Assembly (NCBI GenBank): GCA_013816485.1
Contig: JACDEI010000024.1
Coordinates: 1 to 64,000 of the forward strand
From: Planctomycetota bacterium
GTDB taxonomy: Bacteria > Planctomycetota > UBA11346
Reading direction: 5' to 3'
DNA length: 64,000 nucleotides
Shown here: one piece after another, positions 9,108 to 18,878 of the stretch
Position numbering within the stretch: position 1 is the first letter of the stretch
Layout of the letters: every line of letters starts with the position of its first letter
Notes under the pieces: generated by a model
What the model was told of the DNA's origin: nothing
Databases searched by the model: none
The model's input: the letters and a program-made list of their open reading frames with translations, nothing else
Translations under genes and position numbers: made by a program

Positions 9108-9917
9108 ATGACTGCCAGCCGCATCCTCCATGACCGCGTCCAGGTGTGCGCCCGCACCGAACTACCCGTTCGCTGGGCGACAGAGCTGGCGCGCGCCATG
9201 GTTCCTGAACTGCCGGCGGCCACCATCGAGCTGGCTCAGGAACGGGTGGTGCCGCTGGGCGACGGTGTGCAGTTGGCGCACGTACGTACGCCAGCGGTCG
9301 AACAGTGCACCATCGCCGCTTTCAAGGCCAGCGATGTCGACAGCGAACCCGAGGCTGATTGGTTGTGGCTGGTGGTGCTGATGCCCGATGGCGAGGTCGC
9401 GCGCCACCTGGGCTGGCTGGCGCATCTCGCGGCCGTGCTACGCGATGACGACAATATCCGGCGGCTGAAGATGGCGACCAGCGGTGGCAAGGTCGCCGAG
9501 ACCCTCGAAGCGGTGTTGGCGGTCGACAGCCGGCGTAATTCCCGCTCCGGTACGCAGGTGGTGGTGCGCAAGTCCACCACCACGGTCGCCAATCGCATGG
9601 TGGTGGCGGTGCTCAAGGGTGATGAAGCGGTCGATCAACTGCTGACCTTGTTCGTCGAACACGATGTGCACGGCGCGACCATCATCGATGGCATCGGCAT
9701 GGGTGAACATCTTGCTGCACACTTGAGCCTGTTTGCCGGCTTCCGCATGGCCTTCAAATCCGTCGGCAAGAGCCACGTGGTGATGGCGGTGGTGCCGGCC
9801 GAGCGCAGTGACGAAGTGCTGGAGTTGGCGCGCATCGCCATCACCGGTACCGGTGGCGGAACCGGTGTGGCGTGGGCGATCGATCTGGCGGGGTTCATCG
9901 CTCCGGGCGGTGGCTGA
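9108..9917 (+). CDS. PTS EIIA-like and P-II-like two-domain regulator
   Basis: 269 residues in two parts. Residues 1-150 resemble the PTS EIIA type 2 (fructose/Ntr) fold: GVQLAHVRTPAVEQ sits where EIIA proteins carry the phosphorylatable His of the IPHA/GR motif, and HLGWLAHLAAVLRDDDNIRRLKMA matches the helix after it. Residues 170-269 look like a ferredoxin-fold P-II/CutA-type domain (MVVAVLKGDEAVDQLLTLFVEHDVHGATIIDG). Its stop overlaps the start of the next antiporter gene (TGATG), and a second antiporter follows, so a role in gating these transporters is likely. Start at MTASRILHD; a later in-frame start cannot be excluded. Confidence 0.7.
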   Translation: MTASRILHDRVQVCARTELPVRWATELARAMVPELPAATIELAQERVVPLGDGVQLAHVRTPAVEQCTIAAFKASDVDSEPEADWLWLVVLMPDGEVARHLGWLAHLAAVLRDDDNIRRLKMATSGGKVAETLEAVLAVDSRRNSRSGTQVVVRKSTTTVANRMVVAVLKGDEAVDQLLTLFVEHDVHGATIIDGIGMGEHLAAHLSLFAGFRMAFKSVGKSHVVMAVVPAERSDEVLELARIAITGTGGGTGVAWAIDLAGFIAPGGG

Positions 9918-11146
9918 TGCCGCCGGATGGCGAACTGGTCGCGCTGTTGCCGACAGCTCCGACGGCAGTGGTGGCGACCAATCTGGATGCGTTGGTGCTG
10001 TTGCTGCTTGGTGGATTGTTCGCCCTGGGCATGCCACGCATCACCGTACGCGGTCGTCGGCGTTTTTGGCACGCATGGGCGAACAGTGGCCTGCTGCCAC
10101 TCTTGCTCGGCTTGGCCGTCGGCCCGACCCAACTCGGATGGATCAGTGACGAGGCCAGTTCCGCCCTGCGTCCGTTGCTCGGCCTAGTGTTGGCCGCTGC
10201 GGGCGTGCTGGTCGGTACGCAGTTGCGTTTTGCCTACCTGCGTGGTGCCGGTTGGGGATTTCTTGGCCGACACAGCGGCTCTGCATTGGTCCAATTCATT
10301 CTGGTGTTCGTGCCGCTGGCCTTGGCGGCGTCCACCGCATTGCCGTGGGCGATGGCGCTCGGAGCTGCCGGCTTGGTGAGCGCGTGTGCGGTGGCGTCCA
10401 CGCAGCGTCCGCCGTTGTCGACCGAAGACCGTCTCCCACCGCGCGAAGTGGTGATGGGTCACGTGGTGCCGTGCGGGTGGTGGAACGTGCTGGCTCTGGT
10501 CGGTGGCAGCCTGGCACTCAGCATCGGTTTTCAGAATCATGAGCTATTGACGGAACAGCTCGCATCACCCCCTGCTCTGTTGTTCGGCACGCCGGTGGTG
10601 TTGGGTCTGGTGTGCGGTTGGTTGACGCTGCGGGCTCCGAACCGTGACGATTTGTATTTGTTCCTCATGGCGGTGCTGGCACTCAGCGGTGGCTTGGCGC
10701 TGGCGGTGAACGCTGTCCCACTGTTCTTCGGCATTCTGGTTGGCGTGGTGCTGGTCAACGTCGCGGCGCGACGGTCCACTCATCTGGAAGGTGTGCTGGA
10801 GGAATTGGAACAACCCTTGGCCATGGGTACGGGGCTGCTGGCGGGTCTGTGTCTTACCCATCTGGTGGTCGATCCGTGGGTGTGGTTGCTGATGCCGGTG
10901 TTGATCCTGGGCCGCTGGGGTGTGCGTGGACGCTTGGGGCCAACCAGCAGTGCGATCGGCCATCTACGTGAGCGGCGTTTCTCCCCACCTGGCAGTGCCT
11001 GCATCCTGTTGATCGGTGCGGCGGTGCTGGCACCGGATCCAGCACCGGTGTTGGTGGTGCCACTGATCGCTGCGCTCACCATCGCAACCTTGATCAGCGA
11101 CGTGGTTGAACGTCGTGCAGCGCCTGCCAGTGAGGTGGTCAAGTGA
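9917..11146 (+). CDS. CPA2-type cation:proton antiporter, first of a tandem pair
   Basis: 409 residues and about eleven or twelve hydrophobic segments, organised like the membrane domain of KefB/NhaS3-type antiporters. There is no C-terminal RCK/TrkA domain. The ATG at 9917 shares bases with the stop of the EIIA/P-II-like gene, which makes it the natural start even though the frame is open a little further upstream. The 3' end overlaps the second antiporter by four bases. The tandem pair may form a hetero-oligomer, or one may be a non-transporting partner; that is inference. Ion specificity cannot be read from the sequence. Confidence 0.75.
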   Translation: MPPDGELVALLPTAPTAVVATNLDALVLLLLGGLFALGMPRITVRGRRRFWHAWANSGLLPLLLGLAVGPTQLGWISDEASSALRPLLGLVLAAAGVLVGTQLRFAYLRGAGWGFLGRHSGSALVQFILVFVPLALAASTALPWAMALGAAGLVSACAVASTQRPPLSTEDRLPPREVVMGHVVPCGWWNVLALVGGSLALSIGFQNHELLTEQLASPPALLFGTPVVLGLVCGWLTLRAPNRDDLYLFLMAVLALSGGLALAVNAVPLFFGILVGVVLVNVAARRSTHLEGVLEELEQPLAMGTGLLAGLCLTHLVVDPWVWLLMPVLILGRWGVRGRLGPTSSAIGHLRERRFSPPGSACILLIGAAVLAPDPAPVLVVPLIAALTIATLISDVVERRAAPASEVVK

Positions 11147-12555
11147 TCCGCCGCCTACTCGGATTTGGCAACGGCCTGATGGATACTGTGGGCGTGCTCC
11201 TGGGGCTGACGGCGTTGTGGATCTATCCACATCTGCCTGGGAGCGATTCGCCGGTGGCGACGTTGTTGTTCCTGGCTGGCGTGGTGTTGGTGCTGGGCGC
11301 GTTTGCTGGCCATGTGGCGCAACAGGTCAACCTGCCACGTATCACCGGCTGCATCCTGGTCGGCGTGCTGATCAATCCGACGTTGCCGGATGTGTGGCCA
11401 CTGCTTGCTGGACTGCGCCTAGTCGACGCCCAGCAGATGCAGGGGCTCACCCTCATCAATGATCTGGCGATCGGTCTGATTGCGCTGATGGCGGGTGCCG
11501 AGGTCCGCCTTTCCTGGCTGCGCGCGCGTTTGGCGGCGATCCTGGCCATTACCGGTGTCTCATCGCTGCTGGTCCCTGGGTTGCTGATGGGTGCGCTGTT
11601 GGTGCTGCCCTACATCCCCGGTATCGGTGCCATCCCGTTCATGGATCAGGCTGTCGCTGCCGGTATTCCGTCCTGGGCGGTGGCGGGTTTGGCCGGCGTG
11701 ATCTTCCTGGCCAACAGTCCGACAGTGGTGGTGTCGGTGATCAAGGAGAGCCGCGCCGATGGGCCGATGTCACAGACCGTGATGGGTGTGTCGGTGGTGG
11801 TGGACGTCCTGGTGATCCTGTTGTTCACCTTGTTGATGGCCTTGATCACGGTGATGAGCGATGGCCAGGGCTCGGTCGCCACGGCGGTCGGTCAGACTGC
11901 AGGCAGCATCGTGATGTCGGTGGCGGTTGGTGTGCTGGTGGGCATCGGTCTGGCGCACTACACCGAGCAGAGCGATCATCGTTTGAGTTGGACCCTGGTC
12001 GGTCTGGCACTTGCCGTGGCCACGCTTGGTCCGCTCATTCATCTCAAGCCGTTGTTTTGCTTGCTGGCTGCGGGATTCGCCTGTGAGAATCTCACGCGCC
12101 GTCGTACCACGTTGGGTTCGCATCGTCTTGAAGCCGGTTTGGCGCGGGTCGCCAATCCGGTGTTCGTGATGTTCTTCGTCGTTGCCGGGATGGGTCTCAA
12201 CCTCAGTGCCTTGATGGGCACCTGGGTGATCGTGTTGGCCTTGTCGTTCGTGCGTTTTGTCGCGGTCTGGTGGTCGACGCGGCTCGGTGCCCACCTGGGC
12301 GGCGCTGACCCGGCAGTGCCGCAGTACGGATGGATCGGACTGTTGTCACAAGCCGGCGTGACCCTGGCGTTGGTGCCGATTGTCGCGCAACGATTCCCAG
12401 GCTGGGGCGATGAGTTGGCGACCATCATCGTCGCCATGGTTGCGGTCCATCAGATCATCGGGCCGGCGGCTTTTGCGTGGGCGATCAGGCGTGCGGGCGA
12501 GGCTGCTCCCGTAGAGGCTGCTCCCGTACGGGCCAACACCCTTGGCGGACATTGA
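11143..12555 (+). CDS. CPA2-type sodium (potassium):proton antiporter
   Basis: 470 residues with an antiporter fold of about thirteen membrane segments. Recognisable family segments are VAQQVNLPRITGCILVGVLINP, LALIGLIALMAGAEVRLSWL-like region (ALAIGLIALMAGAEVRL), and the C-terminal WIGLLSQAGVTLALVPIVAQRFPGWG that is typical of cation antiporters. It starts with GTG inside the previous stop (GTGA), so three genes from 9108 are translationally coupled. No cytoplasmic RCK domain is attached; the EIIA/P-II-like protein encoded first may supply regulation instead. Confidence 0.8.
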   Translation: MIRRLLGFGNGLMDTVGVLLGLTALWIYPHLPGSDSPVATLLFLAGVVLVLGAFAGHVAQQVNLPRITGCILVGVLINPTLPDVWPLLAGLRLVDAQQMQGLTLINDLAIGLIALMAGAEVRLSWLRARLAAILAITGVSSLLVPGLLMGALLVLPYIPGIGAIPFMDQAVAAGIPSWAVAGLAGVIFLANSPTVVVSVIKESRADGPMSQTVMGVSVVVDVLVILLFTLLMALITVMSDGQGSVATAVGQTAGSIVMSVAVGVLVGIGLAHYTEQSDHRLSWTLVGLALAVATLGPLIHLKPLFCLLAAGFACENLTRRRTTLGSHRLEAGLARVANPVFVMFFVVAGMGLNLSALMGTWVIVLALSFVRFVAVWWSTRLGAHLGGADPAVPQYGWIGLLSQAGVTLALVPIVAQRFPGWGDELATIIVAMVAVHQIIGPAAFAWAIRRAGEAAPVEAAPVRANTLGGH

Positions 12556-12567
12556 TTCGCGCAGCGC

Positions 12568-12993
12568 TCAGCGCCGGGGGCGCAGCGCCAACGGTTTGTC
12601 GAGCACTTCGCGCAGCACGATCATTTCGCGCAGCGCGCCGGGATGGCGGACCAAGCGGGCGATGCGCCTGGGATCGACGGCGCCGCTGGCATGGACCACG
12701 CGTGCCGCCTCGACCGTCTGCTGTTGACGCTGGCGCTGGCGCTGGCGTTCGCCGTCGCGTTGCTGCGTCTCGTACTGACGTTGCTGTTCTGCGCGCTGCT
12801 CTTCGGCGTCGCGTCGCGCCTGTTCCTGGTCCATACGTGCCTGGACTACGCGGTTGGCCCTCACCTGACGCAAGGTCGCGATCTCGTCCTCAGTATACTC
12901 CGGTGCCGGAGCGGCTGGCGGACGTTTGCCCCGCTGGTTGGCCTCGTCGATGGATTCCTTGGCCAGGAGGATCAGTTGTTCGATCAGGCCCAT
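12568..12993 (-). CDS. Hypothetical coiled-coil protein
   Basis: 141 residues, very rich in Arg, Gln and Glu in the middle (residues 45-95), a strong predicted coiled coil. A conserved-looking short helix MGLIEQLILLAKESIDEANQRGK at the N-terminus may be amphipathic and membrane-associated. No family recognised. It is the last gene of the minus-strand floA/nfeD cluster, separated from floA by an inverted repeat array, and converges with the antiporter operon only 13 bases away. Confidence 0.6.
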   Translation of the reverse strand: MGLIEQLILLAKESIDEANQRGKRPPAAPAPEYTEDEIATLRQVRANRVVQARMDQEQARRDAEEQRAEQQRQYETQQRDGERQRQRQRQQQTVEAARVVHASGAVDPRRIARLVRHPGALREMIVLREVLDKPLALRPRR

Positions 12994-13005
12994 GGATGAC
13001 TCCTA

Positions 13006-13132
13006 GTGCGAGGTGCGAGGTGCGAGGCGCGAGGCGCGAGGCGCGAGGTTCCGTCGCCAAATCTTGTGCTTGGTGGGGAGTGCGATGCGCGCCGGCTGTC
13101 CGACCTCGCACCTCGCACTCCGCACCTCGCAC
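13006..13132. repeat. Inverted short-repeat array, unit GTGCGAG (7 bp)
   Basis: Six 7-mers (GTGCGAG/GCGCGAG) on the left (13006-13048) and about four reverse-complement units (CTCGCAC) on the right (13104-13132), separated by 55 bases of non-repeat sequence. It fills the gap between floA and the next minus-strand gene. Confidence 0.9.
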
Positions 13133-13137
13133 GGTTG

Positions 13138-14193
<1,056 letters not shown>

Positions 14194-14252
14194 GCGGGAT
14201 CCTTAATGGTTATTCAGGTGATGAATTTGGTGAAGAGGGGATGAAAGGCAGA

Positions 14253-14918
14253 TCAGACCAGCGCTGGCTCGACCGTCACGGTAATACCATCGACGATGGT
14301 CACCCGCACCGGGTCACCAGCGTTGGGGACGGTGCGCGACCGTACCACCACGTCTAGTTCGCCTTGTGGGAAACGCACGCGGGCGGTCATGCGCGGCGGA
14401 TCGGTGATGGTGCCGGCGGTCCCTGGGGCGGCCTGCAGCAGGACGGTCGCGGGATTGACTGGTGCGCGGTCAGGCGCCAAGCCCCCACCTGTCGGTGGGT
14501 GGATCTTGCTCGCCTCATGCACCGCATCGCCGATCAGTTGCAGCGGATCCTGGCCGACCAGATCGACCGCACAGGCGCGTTCGAGCGTCAGCGGGATGGC
14601 GAAACGTTTGGCCGACAACAGTGCGGCGACCACCACGCGGATGTTGCCGCCGGCGAGGTGATGCGCCGCGAGCAGGTCGGCGCCGACCTCGAGGTTGTTC
14701 TGCTTGGCCACCAGCAGTTGGTTGACCAGCAAGGTGGTGTCGATGCGGCGCAGGTGCATCAGCATGAGCTCGGTGATGCCGATATGCACGCCTTTCATCC
14801 AGGCGCTCAGACAGAGCAGCCACGCGCGCAGCCACATCAGGCCGGCGGTGGTGACCAGCGGCGTCGCGATCAGGACGAAGGTCAGCCACAGCCAATTGTC
14901 GGCGAGGAATTCACTCAT
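14253..14918 (-). CDS. FloA-like/NfeD-like hybrid membrane protein
   Basis: 221 residues. The first two thirds resemble the N-terminal half of FloA: a membrane segment (WLWLTFVLIATPLVTTAGLMWL), then LMLMHLRRIDTTLLVNQLLVAKQNNLEVGADLLAAHHLAGGNIRVVVAALLSAKRFAIPLTLERACAVDL, closely parallel to FloA residues 60-130. The end (MTARVRFPQGELDVVVRSRTVPNAGDPVRVTIVDGITVTVEP) looks like the OB-fold C-terminus of NfeD. The SPFH core and coiled coil of FloA are missing. The true start at 14918 is given by the ATGA overlap with the upstream NfeD gene; the open frame further upstream is spurious. Confidence 0.8.
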   Translation of the reverse strand: MSEFLADNWLWLTFVLIATPLVTTAGLMWLRAWLLCLSAWMKGVHIGITELMLMHLRRIDTTLLVNQLLVAKQNNLEVGADLLAAHHLAGGNIRVVVAALLSAKRFAIPLTLERACAVDLVGQDPLQLIGDAVHEASKIHPPTGGGLAPDRAPVNPATVLLQAAPGTAGTITDPPRMTARVRFPQGELDVVVRSRTVPNAGDPVRVTIVDGITVTVEPALV

Positions 14919-15469
14919 GGAGGGGTTCCGGGATCGGCAGAGACGACGACGGTCGGGCCTTCGATGCGCAGGACGGTGATCACCGTGCCTTTGTTGGCCG
15001 CGGGGCCTTCCACCTGCACATCGATGTCGCCGCCGGGGAAACGCGCGCGTCCGGTTGGCAGGGCGTCGGTGACAAGGGTGCCGCGCGCACCGACGGTGAT
15101 GCCCAGGCTTTCGGTGGCGTGCCGGTAGCCGGCATTGCCGCTGATCTCCTCCTTGGGCACGAGGTCGGAGCGCGCCAAGCGCCGCAGACCCCAAGCGATC
15201 ACCAACGCGGCCATGATCGGCGTCGCTGCCAGCAAGGTCCAGCCGACTACCGGCGACGAGCCGAAGCCGAGCACGATGCCGGCGATGGCACAGCCGAGGG
15301 CGGCGATGGCGAGTAGACCATAACTGACCACCAGGAATTCGAGCAACAGTAGGATGCCGGCGAGCGCCAACAGCGCGACGGCGAGCAGCGCATCGTTGAA
15401 CATCGTCACCGATGAGGTGGCGGGGGTGGTGGTCTCGCTTACCTGAAGGAGAAAGGTGGGCGGTATCAT
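14915..15469 (-). CDS. NfeD family protein, short form
   Basis: 184 residues: a hydrophobic N-terminal block of three to four membrane segments (LLAVALLALAGILLLLEFLVVSYGLLAIAALG and following) and a C-terminal OB-fold domain (LGITVGARGTLVTDALPTGRARFPGGDIDVQVEGPAANKGTVITVLRIEGPTVVV). NfeD proteins accompany flotillins and may modulate them. Both ends overlap neighbours by four bases (ATGA), so it is translationally coupled to the NfeD protease upstream and to the hybrid protein downstream. Confidence 0.85.
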   Translation of the reverse strand: MIPPTFLLQVSETTTPATSSVTMFNDALLAVALLALAGILLLLEFLVVSYGLLAIAALGCAIAGIVLGFGSSPVVGWTLLAATPIMAALVIAWGLRRLARSDLVPKEEISGNAGYRHATESLGITVGARGTLVTDALPTGRARFPGGDIDVQVEGPAANKGTVITVLRIEGPTVVVSADPGTPP

Positions 15470-17034
15470 GACTCGGTCACTGCTTGCACGATCGCCTCGC
15501 CGAAACGCATGCCGACGATTTCCACCGGTGTACCGGCCTTGATGAACTCGCCATGTTGCGCTTCGGCGCTGATCTCGCGTCCGGCGAGGACGATGTAGCC
15601 GTTGGGAGCGAGGTCGCTGCGTGCCACGCCGCGGCTGCCGATCCCGGCGAGGTTGGTCACCGCGGTGGCGGAGTCGCTGGTGGCGGTGGCGGTGATCTCC
15701 GCGGTCGAGGCCATGTTGCTCGCCACTGCGAGGCGCGGCAGCGCCATGATCAACGCGATCATGCCGCCGCCCGCCGCCAGCATGGCGAACATGCTGCTGA
15801 TCAACGCATCCATCAAGCTGCCACCCCAGCCTGGAGTTCCGGGAGAGAACTGGCTCGCATCTGGCATGAAGGCGAGCACCAAGCCGATCATGGCGATGCC
15901 GACGCCACCGAGCGCCAGCATGCCGCCAGTCGGCAGCAGGAAGATTTCCAGCGCGATCGCCACTATGCCGAGCATCACCAGGATGACTTCCGGGTAGCTG
16001 GCGAGTTCGAGGTAAAACTGGCAGACAAAGAACAGCACGCCACAGATGCCACCCAGGGTGGCCCAGATGCCGATGCCCGGTGCCTTGAGTTCAAAAATGA
16101 TGAACAGCACCGCCAACGCGGCGAGGATCGAGGTATAACCGCTGAGCACCCAGCTCAGCTCCTCGCTGGCGCTTGGTGCGAGATCAAGCACCGTCGCCGG
16201 ATCGCCGCCAAGCTCGCGGTAGAGCGCCGGCAGATCCTTCACCAGACCGTTGGCCATGTGTTCATCGAAGGCTTCCTTGGCGGTGTAGCTCAGCAGGCGA
16301 TCTTCACCGAGGATCAGTACCTTCTGTTCAGTTTTCACCTCCGGATGGGCGGCAAGGAAACGGCCGAGGTCATCTTCGATCACCCACTGCGGACCATCAG
16401 GCAGATCGAAGCGGTAGAGATCCTGGTTGCGCGCGGTCATCTTCATCAGCTTCGCTTCGCTCCAGCCGTTCTTCTGCGCCACTGAGCGCAGCAGGACGCG
16501 GATGACGGTCTCGATCTTCTCCGGCCCGTATTCGATCTTGCCGTCGGCGGTCTGGAAAATCACACCGATGTTGCCGATGGTGGCGACATCGGTCAGGTAA
16601 ACTCGTTGGTGGGCAAAGGCGATGAGCGAACCGGCGCTGTACGATTCGCGATCGACGAAGGCTACCGTGAGCGGACCGTCCGCTGGCATCGCCAATGCTT
16701 TATGGGTCATCTCGATCGCGCTGCCGACACCCCCGCCGGGCGTGGTCATGTGCACCACCACCGCATCGACCTTGGCGGCGATCGCAGCATCCATCGCCCG
16801 ACGGTAGTACGCGGCGCGGTTCTGGTCGATCTCGCCATCGATCTTCACGTAGGCGATGCGTTTGGCCGGCGGCGTGTCAGCACTCGGGCCGGCTTCCGGT
16901 TTTGCCGGATCAACGACCGGGGTCGCGGTTGGTGCCGCTGTTGGTGCTGTAGGGGGGCTCGTGGGGTCTGCGGCACCCAAGGTGGCGGTGACCAACAGGG
17001 AGCAGAGCAACAGCAGGGTGCGCAGCGCGATCAT
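15466..17034 (-). CDS. NfeD-type membrane serine protease with ClpP-like domain
   Basis: 522 residues. Signal peptide LRTLLLLCSLLVTATLGAA, a Pro/Thr/Ala linker, then a ClpP-like protease domain (YVKIDGEIDQNRAAYYRRAMDAA, VVHMTTPGGGVGSAIEM, and the nucleophile region DRESYSAGSLIAFAHQRVYL), four to five membrane segments (SWVLSGYTSILAALAVLFIIFELKAPGIGIWATLGGICG and on) and a C-terminal NfeD OB-fold (SRGVARSDLAPNGYIVLAGREISAEAQHGEFIKAGTPVEIVGM). This full-length form probably cleaves membrane or stomatin-like proteins. Start set at MIALRTLLLLCS, since upstream residues would put a hydrophilic stretch before the signal peptide. Confidence 0.9.
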   Translation of the reverse strand: MIALRTLLLLCSLLVTATLGAADPTSPPTAPTAAPTATPVVDPAKPEAGPSADTPPAKRIAYVKIDGEIDQNRAAYYRRAMDAAIAAKVDAVVVHMTTPGGGVGSAIEMTHKALAMPADGPLTVAFVDRESYSAGSLIAFAHQRVYLTDVATIGNIGVIFQTADGKIEYGPEKIETVIRVLLRSVAQKNGWSEAKLMKMTARNQDLYRFDLPDGPQWVIEDDLGRFLAAHPEVKTEQKVLILGEDRLLSYTAKEAFDEHMANGLVKDLPALYRELGGDPATVLDLAPSASEELSWVLSGYTSILAALAVLFIIFELKAPGIGIWATLGGICGVLFFVCQFYLELASYPEVILVMLGIVAIALEIFLLPTGGMLALGGVGIAMIGLVLAFMPDASQFSPGTPGWGGSLMDALISSMFAMLAAGGGMIALIMALPRLAVASNMASTAEITATATSDSATAVTNLAGIGSRGVARSDLAPNGYIVLAGREISAEAQHGEFIKAGTPVEIVGMRFGEAIVQAVTES

Positions 17035-17093
17035 GGGCGGGAGTGTGTAAGCAGCTGACGGAGTGGCCAGCGGAAGCCACCGTCCTGTCAACT

Positions 17094-17208
17094 AGCTACG
17101 AGCTACGAGCTACGAGCTACGAGCTACGAGTTCATCTCGACCCCCAGTGCTGACGTGCTCGTAGCTCGTAGCTCGTAGCTCGTAGCTCGTAGCTCGTAGC
17201 TCGTAGCT
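17094..17208. repeat. Inverted short-repeat array, unit AGCTACG (7 bp)
   Basis: Left arm of five perfect AGCTACG copies (17094-17130), 27-base spacer, right arm of seven reverse-complement copies (17158-17208). Arm copy number is unequal. It lies between the divergently transcribed NfeD protease gene and the phosphofructokinase gene. The same unit is used in the array at 30414-30488. Confidence 0.95.
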
Positions 17209-17285
17209 CCCTCCCCATGCCCATTTCCGCGTGCTTGCCGCGCGCGACGGGCTCCCCATAACCCGCCTCCCCACGAGGAATCCCC

Positions 17286-18536
17286 ATGCCCGCTTCCAAC
17301 CTGCCGTCCGCGCCAACACCCGGCAACGTCGTCATCGGTCAGTCCGGCGGTCCGACCGCGGTCATCAACCAGACGCTGATCGGGGTCGCCAAGGAAGCGC
17401 TGCGCCATCCTCAGACTTTCAAGAAGGTCTATGGCGCAATCCACGGCATCCAGGGCATCCTCGACGGCAATTTCTGTGATTTTGCCGAGGAGGATCCGGC
17501 GAATCTCGAGATCGTTGCCGGCACGCCGTCCGCCGCGCTCAAGTCCGTCCGCCTCAAACCGACGCCGCAGATCTGCGCGCAGGTGTTGGCGCGCTTCAAA
17601 GAACACGACGTCCGCTACTTCTTCTACATCGGCGGCAACGACACCGCGGAAACCGCGCACATCATCAATGAGATGGCGATCGCTGACGGCTATCAGCTGA
17701 CCTGCATCCACTGCCCCAAGACCATCGACAACGATCTGCGCGTCACCGACCACTGCCCAGGCTACGGCTCGGCGGCCAAGTTCGTCGCGCAGGCGTTCAT
17801 GGGTGACAACCTCGACAACCGCTCGCTCGGCGGCATCAAGATCAACGTGGTGATGGGCCGCAACGCCGGCTGGTTGACCGCCGCGAGCGCCCTCGCGCGC
17901 CAGTTCCCCGATGACGGCCCGCACCTGATCTATTGCCCGGAGACGGATTTCTCCATGCAGCAGTTCGGTTCCGACGTGCTCAAGGTCTCCCAGAAGCTCG
18001 GCCGCTGCGTCATCGCGGTCAGCGAAGGCATCCATGGCATCGGCGGCGCCGACATCATCAACCTGGGCGAAACCGACAGTCACGGCAACAAACAGCTTTC
18101 CGGTTCGGGTGCGCTCGGCGATTACCTGGCGGCGCAGCTCAAGAACTTCCTGGGCAAGGCCCAGCCCGGCGTCAAACACCGCATCCGCGCCGATACGTTC
18201 GGCTACCTGCAACGCTGCTTCCCAGGGGTGGTCAGCGAGGTCGATGCGCGTGAAGCGCGTCAGGCCGGCACCGCCGCCGTTGAAGCCGCCATTGCCGGCA
18301 CCACCAGCGGCTCGGTCGCCTTCAGGCGCATCGGCGACGGTGCCGCCTATGCCATCGAGACCTTCATCACTCCGTTGCACACCGTGGCGAAGGAGACCAA
18401 ACACATGCCGCGCGAGCTACTCAACGCAGCAGGCAATGATGTGGTGATGGAGAAGCTGATGCCCTACCTCAAGCCCCTGGTCGGCACGCTGCCGGCAATC
18501 GGGCGGTTGGCGATGGTCGGGGCGAAGAAGGCGTAG
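17286..18536 (+). CDS. pfp: Pyrophosphate-dependent 6-phosphofructokinase
   Basis: 416 residues. Converts fructose 6-phosphate and pyrophosphate to fructose 1,6-bisphosphate (reversible) in glycolysis. The N-terminal VIGQSGGPTAVINQTL binds the phosphoryl donor. Two residues point to pyrophosphate: GGNDT has Asp where ATP enzymes have Gly in GGDGS/T, and PKTIDNDL has Lys where ATP enzymes have Gly in PGTIDND. VMGRNAGWLTAASALA is the substrate loop with the MGR motif. The gene stands alone between two inverted repeat arrays. Start at MPASNLPSAP, preceded by an AGGAAT-type ribosome binding site. Confidence 0.94.
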   Translation: MPASNLPSAPTPGNVVIGQSGGPTAVINQTLIGVAKEALRHPQTFKKVYGAIHGIQGILDGNFCDFAEEDPANLEIVAGTPSAALKSVRLKPTPQICAQVLARFKEHDVRYFFYIGGNDTAETAHIINEMAIADGYQLTCIHCPKTIDNDLRVTDHCPGYGSAAKFVAQAFMGDNLDNRSLGGIKINVVMGRNAGWLTAASALARQFPDDGPHLIYCPETDFSMQQFGSDVLKVSQKLGRCVIAVSEGIHGIGGADIINLGETDSHGNKQLSGSGALGDYLAAQLKNFLGKAQPGVKHRIRADTFGYLQRCFPGVVSEVDAREARQAGTAAVEAAIAGTTSGSVAFRRIGDGAAYAIETFITPLHTVAKETKHMPRELLNAAGNDVVMEKLMPYLKPLVGTLPAIGRLAMVGAKKA

Positions 18537-18539
18537 GCG

Positions 18540-18722
18540 TCCGAGGGATCCGAGGGGCACGAAGGGTACGAAGGGTACGAAGGGTACGAAGGGTACGAAG
18601 GGTACGAGAGGTCGGAAGGGTTCCGATCCCTCACGGCCTTTTGGTTTCCGGACCCTTCGTACCCTTCGTACTTTTCGTACCCTTCGTACCGCTCGTACCG
18701 CTCGCACCTTTCGGACCTTTCT
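18540..18722. repeat. Inverted short-repeat array, unit GAAGGGTAC (9 bp)
   Basis: Left arm (about 18540-18622) carries six GAAGGGTAC-type units with decay at its outer end (GAGGGATCC, GAGGGGCAC). Right arm (18648-18722) carries the complement CCCTTCGTA with variants (TTTTCGTAC, GCTCGTACC). About 25 bases lie between. It fills most of the gap before the MFS transporter. No gene is visible in this gap. Confidence 0.92.
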
Positions 18723-18878
18723 CCACAAAGGTCTGACCACTTTCAGACACCGACCCGCACTAGGGGGTTGGAAGGGCTTCCTTTTCCAAGGCGGTCCGCT
18801 ACCACCCCGCCTTCCCGTCTGACAACGCGCGAAAGCGCCGCAAGTATTCTTGCCACCCAAACCATTGGAGCATTCCAC

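Noticed and set aside
14919-15194. The upstream 92 codons of the FloA/NfeD hybrid frame
   Set aside because: They overlap the NfeD gene in another frame, are Arg-rich, and the ATGA overlap gives a natural start at 14918.
17094-17208. A CRISPR array
   Set aside because: Units are 7-10 bp with no spacers, arms are inverted, and no cas genes are present anywhere in the window.
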